Of a stretch of DNA of 64,000 nucleotides, positions 57,030 through 64,000 are shown piece by piece. The stretch's first letter is position 1. Each line of letters opens with the position of its first letter. The stretch spans positions 16,425,001 to 16,489,000 of the forward strand of contig JALDNG010000022.1 in the NCBI GenBank assembly GCA_024349245.1. The letters are read 5' to 3'. The translations under genes were made by a program, and so were the position numbers. This DNA is from Neodontobutis hainanensis. Lineage: Eukaryota > Chordata > Actinopteri > Gobiiformes > Odontobutidae. The notes beneath the pieces are model-generated. The model worked only from the letters and a program-made list of their open reading frames with translations. It searched no databases and had not been told where the DNA came from.

Positions 57030-57330
57030 AAGTGAAATCACATAAAGCCATTAGCAGGATATTTCCGCTGGTCTTCAGAACATGAGCATTGTGACTCATT
57101 AGCGACTAAAAGGCTTGTTAAGACAGGATTACTCGATAAAAGGTACAGTACAAAAGCAACACAGGCTCTGCTAAAAGCACAAAACACACTTTCTCATGAC
57201 AACTGCTGTACACACTTTCAAAGCGATTAATAATGGCCGCTGGGGTTCTGTCAATCACCTAATAGCGACGCTAATGCTGCTAATAGCATTCAGCTGTCAT
57301 GAACCAAGGCTCTGTCAGTGGCTAATAACA
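57030..57330. promoter_or_regulatory. strong candidate enhancer with PBX-MEIS site
   Basis: Repeat-free block with GTGACTCATTAGCGAC near 57090, AAAGCGATTAATAATGGCCGC near 57220, an exact CTGTCAATCA at 57248-57257 and GCTAATGCTGCTAATAGC near 57270. Here the PBX-MEIS decamer sits inside a homeodomain-rich CNE-like island, which strengthens both calls. Confidence 0.42.
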
Positions 57331-57429
57331 GCAGAAAAACAGATTTTTCTGGGATATGTTTTTTGGGAAGTCTGATAGGAGGCTGTTGACTTCTAGCTAA
57401 GCCTGGGAACGCACTGACTCCTCTGAAAT

Positions 57430-57680
57430 CCCTATAAAATATGAGCCTTGTGGTCATCCATCATTACAGCCGGACAGCACAGGCCTTTGTTTCTCTCCAT
57501 TGGCCGGCACTGGTCGAGTCTGGCTACAGGAGGCACTGTAATGTGTGAGAGAAGGCTGAAACAGTTGCAGTGTGAGGGGAAAGCACAGTAGCTGAGAGGC
57601 AGTTGACCCGGTGTCAATTAGCCGTCTGTATCGGCCCGTTCCCCGGGGGCCAAGCCTGCTCAGAAACATTAAATCATTTC
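57430..57680. promoter_or_regulatory. candidate conserved non-coding block
   Basis: G+C-raised DNA with CTCCATTGGCCGGCACTGG near 57496, GTCAATTAGCCGTC near 57613 and CCCGTTCCCCGGGGGCC near 57636. Minus-strand frames overlap without domains. Confidence 0.25.
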
Positions 57681-57933
57681 ATTCACTTCAAACCGATCCT
57701 GCTGTTTCCTCTCACACTGAAAGCTCTCGCTGCCCGCAGCTTTGGATGCATTTTCACTAAAGCGACATGAAAGTAGATGGTATCTAAGCGGCTGTGATGT
57801 GGCACTGAGGCCTGTGTTTACTTAGCAGTGAGGTGAAAGAGACACAAGGCCTAAAACAAAATAGAAATCTGGGGTGTTACATTTAAAGGTGCATTGGGAA
57901 GTACAGTAATCAGTCAAACCTGCAGCAGTGTCA
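57681..57933. other. intergenic DNA, no gene seen
   Basis: Nothing recognised. Confidence 0.5.
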
Positions 57934-57990
57934 TCTTTGTATTTGTCTAGCCTAGAAAATAAACGTTTAAAGCTCAATAAAACTCAGAAG
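57934..57990 (+). repeat. low-copy dispersed repeat, copy A
   Basis: 'cctagaaaataaacgtttaa' continuing AGCTC closely matches 'cctggaaaaataaacattta' plus AAGCTC at 63615. Only the central part is shared. Confidence 0.5.
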
Positions 57991-58575
57991 ATAGAGGCTT
58001 TACCTCCAGAAGATGTCCAGAGCATATTTAGGCATAATTTAATGTTGTAAAATCAATTCTGTTTTTAAACTCATCAACAACAGCTTGTCACATGTTTGGG
58101 GCTAAAGTGGATAAAACACACATAAAAACTGTTCTTTTTCACTGCCTTTCTTTCCATAATCTTATATCTCTATATTATATTTTACATTTATTAGTAACCA
58201 CCAAGGCCTTATTTGATTTAACAACTTCTATTAACTAAGTCTAGTATTATACATAATATGAAAGTATGGCCTTTTTAAAAAAGATCTCAAAGCTGCCATA
58301 ATCAAAACATCTTAATCACCAGTTTAACCAAAGACACCAACAGCAACATTCCCCACGGCCCAGATCTGATCCTATTAATGAAAAACATTAAACATTGCCT
58401 AAAGTTTTGTGTATTATAAACTAAAATCTGACTTATTTTTATTTATCAAGTGCTCTTGTCTGCTTAAGAAACGTTGTGTGTCTGTTAAATGTATTCATAT
58501 GTATTCTGCCACTCGTATGTATTCCATAAATGTATGGACTGCCTACTTTTTTTTGTTTGCCTATATTAACTCAAG
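57991..58575. other. AT-rich intergenic DNA, no gene seen
   Basis: Nothing recognised. Confidence 0.5.
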
Positions 58576-58697
58576 CACTGTGCCATTGTCCAGGGTGTAC
58601 CCTGCCTAAGGCCCAAAACTGCTGGAATAGGCTCCAGTCACCCTCGACCTCTAAAGGGACTAAGCAGAAGAAAAAGAATGAATGAATGAATGAATTA
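58576..58697 (+). mobile_element. 3' half copy of the fold-back repeat family
   Basis: 'tgtccagggtgtaccctgcc', 'ataggctccagtcaccctcg' and a (GAAT)n end match 10004-10104 in order and orientation. The upstream half is absent. Confidence 0.75.
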
Positions 58698-58879
58698 ATA
58701 TTAACTCTCTCTAGCTATCTCTGAAATACTTTAGTTTTATTTAGTAATCCACAGCTGACATAGTTATTTCTAGTTTTTAATCATAATTTGTTGGCCCAGT
58801 TCAGGACTTCTTATTTGTCGAACCAAGTAAAAGGACCCATGCCATGAAATGTTGCCATTCTTCTCCGTTCATTCACAAA

Positions 58880-59180
58880 TACTGCCATCTCCAAACCTCA
58901 GCTGAAGTTAAGCGCCGTGCAGATGTGAGCCGTGACACCAAAAACAAGACTGTTTGCAGGTGTCAGAGGCGACGCTGCCAGATGATCCTTTTCCTCCGTG
59001 ACATTTGTATCGTACAGTAACGACACGAGGGCGACATCTAATCAACCGCCAAAGGAGAGCCATGGTGTCAGAGCTCACCGAGAGAAAACACGCTGATTCC
59101 CCCAAACGGATGCTTTGTCGCTAAACGCCGCTCCTCTCTATGGACGGTAAATGATTTAATTTGTGCAGCAGATGTGGCGT
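58880..59180. promoter_or_regulatory. candidate conserved non-coding block
   Basis: G+C-raised and repeat-free with GGCGACGCTGCCAGATGATCC, ACGAGGGCGACATC, GTCGCTAAACGCCGC and GGTAAATGATTTAATTTG. CpG occurrences are higher than in the flanks. Confidence 0.3.
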
Positions 59181-60749
59181 TCAGATTCTCAAAGTGAAGG
59201 AAGGCGCTGGTGGAGAAAGGGAGGGGTAGAGACTGAGGAAATGGCAGGAAGGAAAGCAAAAACTTGGCAGAACGACAGCCAACAGCCGCCTGGGCACTTG
59301 ACAGAGTCCTCAAACCCCATGATTGTGTATGCACAAGAGAGTGAGTTTGTTCCACTTGTGTATCATGACTGCTGAATGAAAATCAATCTGCTTTCACATC
59401 TGCCATCTTGAGAGTCGGCGAGTGCAGATGGGCCTTCCCTGACACCCTGTGCTCGCTGGCAGCCGACCAACTCAGGGCCAGTCTCTCAGAGGTATTTTAG
59501 TTTGCTCCATGAAGCTGCATTGGACTAAAATGTTACATTTTTTTCCCCAAAAGGTGCCATTATAACAAAGATAGACTTGGCTCTGATCTTTACTGCTTCT
59601 TGACAACGAAGGACTTTAGACTTTCAGTCAAGACTGTTTCAGACCACATCTGACTTATTTTGCTACATAAATTGAAATGATTGCAGGAGAAACTTTAAAT
59701 GCAACCAAGAACATGAGTCACTAGTTTTTCATTGGGTAAACATCACAGAAAACTGTTTAGTTCTATTCAATTTGAGGTAAAAATCATGGATATAGTGCTC
59801 CCAAAACTGATTTGCTTCAGCAGAAAGTGTTTGCTTCTCAGGTCCGTGATAATGTTGCTGCTCTGTTTGTGCCTAATCTTGTTTGTTGTATTGAGCATGT
59901 GCACACGGTAATGACAAACAGAACTACGACTGTGGCATCCGATTTTTGATTAACAGTGCAATCTCATTATCTGTTCACACAAAAAAAAAAATCCATAATA
60001 AAACTAAAATATCATTCTCTTGCTCTGGGTTATCCCTGAAGTATTAGTTTTTTAGGAGTTGTGTTGAGATAGTTTGCCTTTTGTGTAGCAAGGAACACTT
60101 TTTATCAAAGTATATATAAGTATGTAAAAAATATTATTGTACATGTAGTGGCATGGTTTTAGACTGAAAAGCCTGTGTAAAGAGTCTGCATCTATCCATG
60201 GGAACCACATCAACAATAATTATCATCATGGTACCACGTCTTCTTATCAAATTTACAACTTTTAGTTTAATGAGTCATCCTCAAAATAACCAAACAAATC
60301 ATTTTTGATGTTAAAAAAGTAAAGAAAAAACACTTTGCACATTGACTAAATTGGGATCCAAACTATTAGTGAGAACCTTAACCAAAGTCTATCTCTTGAA
60401 ACCCATCCCACATCCTTCCACCTCTTCTCTCACGTCTTGTTTGTTAATCAGATGCTGCGGAGAGGACTTTTTTTTTTTCATGAGTCGATGTGTCCAAGTC
60501 ACTCTGAGAGCAGATGTTTTGGGATGCCTTTTTTCTTTTTTCGGAAGGAGCAATCTGGCTCCTAATCACCGTCATTGATGCCGGCGAGGGCCCCTGATAC
60601 AGCGCTGAATGACAAATTAAAGCATTTTTAGATAACGTGGGTAATTGGCTAAATCGTTTATAAGCTTCGAGATCACACATTTAATCTTTCGCTGGATCAC
60701 AAAACTCAACATTTCCCCTATGTTTGGTCCCGTTCGGACTCTGTTACAG
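59181..60749. other. intergenic DNA, no gene seen
   Basis: G/A-rich at 59195-59270, then AT-rich. T10 run near 60470. No supported gene. Confidence 0.5.
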
Positions 60750-61150
60750 TATATTTGATGCTTTTAATGAATGGCCCATCAGATTAACAAATCGTTCCCT
60801 CTGCTGCTGTTCGTCTCCCTGTCAGACTTCCTCTCTCATCTTTGCAACTCATCTCATCTCTGGCATTAACTCCATTAGCCTGGTAATTGGCTTTTAAAAT
60901 AGCGGCCACAGTCTCCGAAGGCCACTTAATGTCCATCTCCTTGCCTTCCGTCTACTCTTTGCTCCTCGGTCGATCATCTACCTTCCTCAGTAAATAGCAT
61001 TAACTAGTCCTGTAAAGAAATATAGGCCATATTAGTGTTATCCCCGGCTCTCAGCCCATTGCCGAGCTTATGAGGCCCGATCGGAGGAGTTGATACGGCT
61101 AAGTGGATATTTTCTCTCACGTCACTCCAAAAGATGAGGCTCCAAGTAAC
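60750..61150. promoter_or_regulatory. strong candidate conserved non-coding element
   Basis: About 400 bp, repeat-free: CTTTTAATGAATGGCCC, GCATTAACTCCATTAGCC followed by TGGTAATTGGC near 60880, CACTTAATGTCC, GCATTAACTAG and GGCCCGATCGGAGG. It is densely packed with TAAT cores and has even composition. Confidence 0.37.
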
Positions 61151-61740
61151 TCTATAAGAATATGTAAATGTTTATGGAGATCTCCCGCTGCCACAGAAAG
61201 TATATCTGTATTTTAAAAATGTGGCCTGACCCCAGTCCTAACCACTTCATCTGTAATGTGGGCCTTGCGTTTCATTTTTTTACCACTGGAGATAAAATAA
61301 AATGTGAAGGTATCCTCACTGTGGAGGCAAATAGTCTACGGCAGCTTGTCTATTGATTTTTAGTGTTTTTTAACGCCTCGAGCCCCACAAAAATACATTC
61401 AAAGTTAGAATCTCATACAGTCAGACTAATTTTACTTGAACTTCCTGTGTGTTGTTAATCATCTAAAAGAATTTTGTCTCAAAAAACTTATGTATAATCA
61501 CTGTTGGGTGTGACTAATTGGTTTGTTTTAATTACTATCTAAAATTTGTCTACAGGCGTCGGACTGATAAACCATTAACAGATTAACTTTTATTAGAGTC
61601 TCTTGTATTTCTACTGGAAATATACACATACCACTGGTTTTACACTGATGGTGACGTCACACATTCATTTTTGACCATTGAAGGCATTGCTTAATAAGTA
61701 GATAAACATAATAAAACACACCGGTCAAAACACATCAACA
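61151..61740. other. intergenic DNA, no gene seen
   Basis: AT-rich. A full CRE palindrome TGACGTCA lies at 61652-61659, the second in the window, close to chance expectation. Confidence 0.5.
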
Positions 61741-61747
61741 TAACAGA

Positions 61748-61845
61748 CTTTGCTTTTATCTATCTTGAAAAAACAGGCACTAAAACTTCCATAAAGTCTT
61801 CTAAAATTTAAACTACTTCCTGTGTTTTTTTTTTACAGCAGCTCA
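61748..61845 (+). repeat. low-copy dispersed repeat, copy B
   Basis: 'ctttgcttttatctatcttg' then AAAAAACAGGCAC and 'aaactacttcctgtg' parallels 63598-63680 in order. It is the most diverged of the three copies. Confidence 0.45.
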
Positions 61846-62209
61846 GAGCAAAAAGCAGATGGAAAAAGATTTTTTTTTTGTATAAATGCATTTTATCTTA
61901 GTTTTTCCCTTTTATGACATGCATTGAACAACAGAAAAATGGATATGCATATGGCAGACAACAGCAACATGTAAAAGTTTTTTACAAACGCTAAACTCTA
62001 AGTTCTTGGTAGGAAACCAACAATTATTAAAAGTTGAATAGTTCTGGTAATAATGAACCTTTGAGTAAACACAGTGTGATAGTTATTGGGTTCCTATTTT
62101 GAGAAATTGGATTCTGCCAGCATCAGGTCTGATGGGAAACTCAGACCAAAAGACAAGTGTATTGTCACTCCCCAGTGTTCCTACCGAACACTGAGCCTAA
62201 CACCAGACT
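61846..62209. other. AT-rich intergenic DNA, no gene seen
   Basis: Nothing recognised. Confidence 0.5.
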
Positions 62210-62640
62210 CCAACACTGTTTGTGAAGACTCTGTGACGATGCTCTAATCCGTCCTCAGATCCTCAAACCTCTGCGTCTCATCTGGAGGATTTTCAAACTG
62301 CGGTAATTAGTTACTGATAGAGGAGCTGTTGGTGTAAAATGATAGCTGCCAGCACCCCCCTCTACCCCCGCCCCTCGCCCCCAGGAGGGACAAATCAATC
62401 AATAACCTGCTGATTTATTTCACGTCCTTATCGTCTGATTTAATTGCTGCCTCTTTTGTATCTCTGGACTCGAGGGGGAGTTGAGGGCTGTTTAGATGTG
62501 CCATACTTCTCCTATGTTGTTATTTTGTATTGTGTGCATGTTTTGCTGCCCATGCGTGGCTACATTTTGAGTGGAGGTGTTGCTGAGACTGTTTTGACAG
62601 TGTACTTAGCGCTGCCTCCGCTGAGCGCTCAGTCTTGAGG
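62210..62640. promoter_or_regulatory. candidate enhancer with PBX/HOX-type cores
   Basis: Contains GCGGTAATTAGTTACTG near 62299, a PBX-HOX-type ATCAATCA (62394-62401) and TGATTTAT (62411-62418), 10 bp apart, then CTGATTTAATTGCTGCC near 62435. A C-rich stretch at 62353-62382 interrupts it. Repeat-free otherwise. Confidence 0.35.
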
Positions 62641-62689
62641 AAACAAACACACAGGAGGACAGCCAGAGAGAATAGGAAGCACAATCCCT

Positions 62690-63130
62690 TCACACTTTAT
62701 CAGAAATTTAATTAGCAATATAAATGCCAGGCTGAGTGCATTATGTGCAATTGTCTTGCTATCTTTCCAGAAATTAGTCTTTTAAAATGAATTTGCTGTA
62801 TTAATCATCTCCTGAAATATTTTTGATCACTGAATTAATAGTTTTGCGTTGGGAGGCTGTGTTTTTAAGGTATTCATTGACATAGGTGATTGCCTCTTAA
62901 TTATGACAGCGTCCTCCTCCTATGCGTGCCTATTAATTCCTGTGTTGTGGCGTCTCCGCAGCCCGCTGCCTGGCCCTGTATCTACTAATTACTTCTCTAA
63001 TTGAATTTGCTCTCTGTTGCCAGGCTGTATTTTAAGTGGCTGTTTGTTGCCAGGCCTCATTGTGTCTTTGTGTGACAGCTAGCTACTCGCTGCCACATTG
63101 ACGACGCTTTCCCTCTCGCTGTATTCGTGT
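62690..63130. promoter_or_regulatory. strong candidate conserved non-coding element
   Basis: Opens with AAATTTAATTAGCAATATAA and continues repeat-free through CTACTAATTACTTCTCTAATTG near 62983. The 11-mer TGTTGCCAGGC occurs twice 30 bp apart (63015-63025 and 63045-63055). Its many TAATTA cores and long even composition make it the most CNE-like stretch at the right end. Confidence 0.4.
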
Positions 63131-63330
63131 GCCCCCAGTCTGTATCATTACCTATACCTCCCAGACCTATGTAACGTTTCCTGTAGAAATGAATGAAGCA
63201 AATTAATTAATAAGAAACAATTACCCCGGCCCTCCCCAGCCCGTCACTGCCCGCCGCTCGCTGTCACTGGTTCGAACCTCTGTAGGATTGTTGTGACTAT
63301 AAGAGGCCGCCACTCTTCAACTGTCTGTGT
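63131..63330. promoter_or_regulatory. candidate conserved non-coding block
   Basis: GCAAATTAATTAATAAGAAAC and CAATTACCCCGGCCC near 63200, then CGCCGCTCGCTGTCAC near 63251. A palindromic GGTTCGAACC near 63271 resembles a Pol III B box, but no A box precedes it. Confidence 0.3.
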
Positions 63331-63596
63331 CTGTGATGATAAATAGCATATAGGCCTGTCGTTTAGCTCCTGTTATGTCAAAACACTGCTCTTCAGGCAA
63401 CTGCTATATGTCAACTTTACCCTGCCTTAAGAGGAATAATCTAGATTAAAGTTTATGTTTTTATATCTAGCGAACAATAAAACAATTTATAATGGCATGA
63501 CACTTTAAAGATGATTTGTATAATATGTATCCAGTATATGGAAAACAACAGTCAAAACTATGTATTAAATACTGTGTGATCAGCTCAAAACAAAAG
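63331..63596. other. AT-rich intergenic DNA, no gene seen
   Basis: Nothing recognised. Confidence 0.5.
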
Positions 63597-63700
63597 GCTT
63601 TGCTTTTTCCTATCCTGGAAAAATAAACATTTAAAGCTCTATTAACGCAATGGAAGTTTCAATACTTCTGGTTTATTTTACTACCACTCTCCAGAGAGGA
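63597..63700 (+). repeat. low-copy dispersed repeat, copy C
   Basis: 'ctttgctttttcctatcctg' runs into the GAAAAATAAACATTTAAAGC block and ATACTTCTGGTTT. It shares its start with copy B and its middle with copy A, so it appears to be the most complete copy. No terminal repeats or target duplications are visible. Confidence 0.5.
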
Positions 63701-64000
63701 CAAACTGAGCACAGCAAAGGAGAGAAGCACACTCGTGTTTCTTTTTGAGCACAAATTCCTGCACGAACGTTTCGAACTGGGTATGTTTATGGAGAAAAAC
63801 ATGTCTCTGCAGGGCCATGTAGTCGTTGAAGATTAAAGGAAAAAAGATAATGCAGTCTCTAATAATGTATATGAAGTAAGCATTGCAATATTACTCGGAA
63901 GGTAATTCAGTCTAGACAAGACGGCACAGCTCAAAGAAAGGAAGTCAACATTTTTTTGGTAAAGTCAAATCTAGTGGAAGCCTGTGAACCTTGTTTGAAT
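63701..64000. other. intergenic DNA, no gene seen
   Basis: Nothing recognised up to the window edge. Confidence 0.5.

Noticed and set aside
61820..61845. Splice acceptor-like T-tract followed by ACAG
   Set aside because: No open frame or matching donor downstream; the T-tract belongs to a dispersed repeat copy.
63265..63285. B-box-like GGTTCGAACC
   Set aside because: No A box upstream; it is a plain palindrome inside a candidate non-coding block.

Overview
This window looks like a gene-free stretch of a teleost fish nuclear genome, probably a percomorph-type fish. The evidence is a set of dispersed repeats of kinds I recognise as widespread in teleosts: tRNA-headed SINEs, a Rex/RTE-like LINE fragment, several LINE/SINE 3' tails and non-autonomous DNA elements. 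The background is AT-rich with long (TA)n and (AAT)n microsatellites, and reading frames are short and unrelated to each other. No ribosomal RNA, functional tRNA, CRISPR array, operon or bacterial feature is visible. The only frame with a recognisable protein family is a broken reverse transcriptase remnant at about 16.35-16.95 kb. No host gene exon could be supported.

Layout. From 0 to 16 kb there is AT-rich intergenic DNA with several G+C-raised candidate regulatory blocks, two SINEs (about 4.6 and 11.1 kb, the second with a perfect 14-bp target duplication), a hairpin beside a long (TA)n tract (6.35-6.46 kb) and a fold-back copy of a teleost retroelement (9.78-10.10 kb). From 16 to 28 kb there is the internally deleted LINE, a very CNE-like block at 17.7-18.0 kb, a MITE with 21-bp terminal inverted repeats (25.59-25.79 kb) abutting a retroelement tail, and (AAT)29 followed by another tail. 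From 28 to 45 kb there are further candidate blocks, a perfect 14-bp hairpin (34.48 kb), CTCF-like and RFX-like motifs, and two more copies of the fold-back family. From 45 to 64 kb the candidate blocks are densest (45.3-45.8, 46.6-47.0, 53.6-54.0, 57.0-57.3, 58.9-59.2, 60.8-61.1 and 62.2-63.3 kb), and a low-copy dispersed repeat occurs three times in the last 6 kb.

How it may work together (inference). The pattern of no exons, many short G+C-raised islands rich in homeodomain cores and few intact transposons is what the regulatory desert, or a very large intron, of a developmental gene looks like. The strongest numerical signal is the PBX-MEIS decamer CTGTCAATCA / TGATTGACAG. I found it exactly five times (265, 30778, 53035, 53048 and 57248), including a tandem pair, plus a MEIS + PBX/HOX composite at 45606. 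About 0.15 exact copies are expected by chance at this base composition. I could not identify the target gene or the species. All regulatory calls are pattern-based and have not been tested by alignment.
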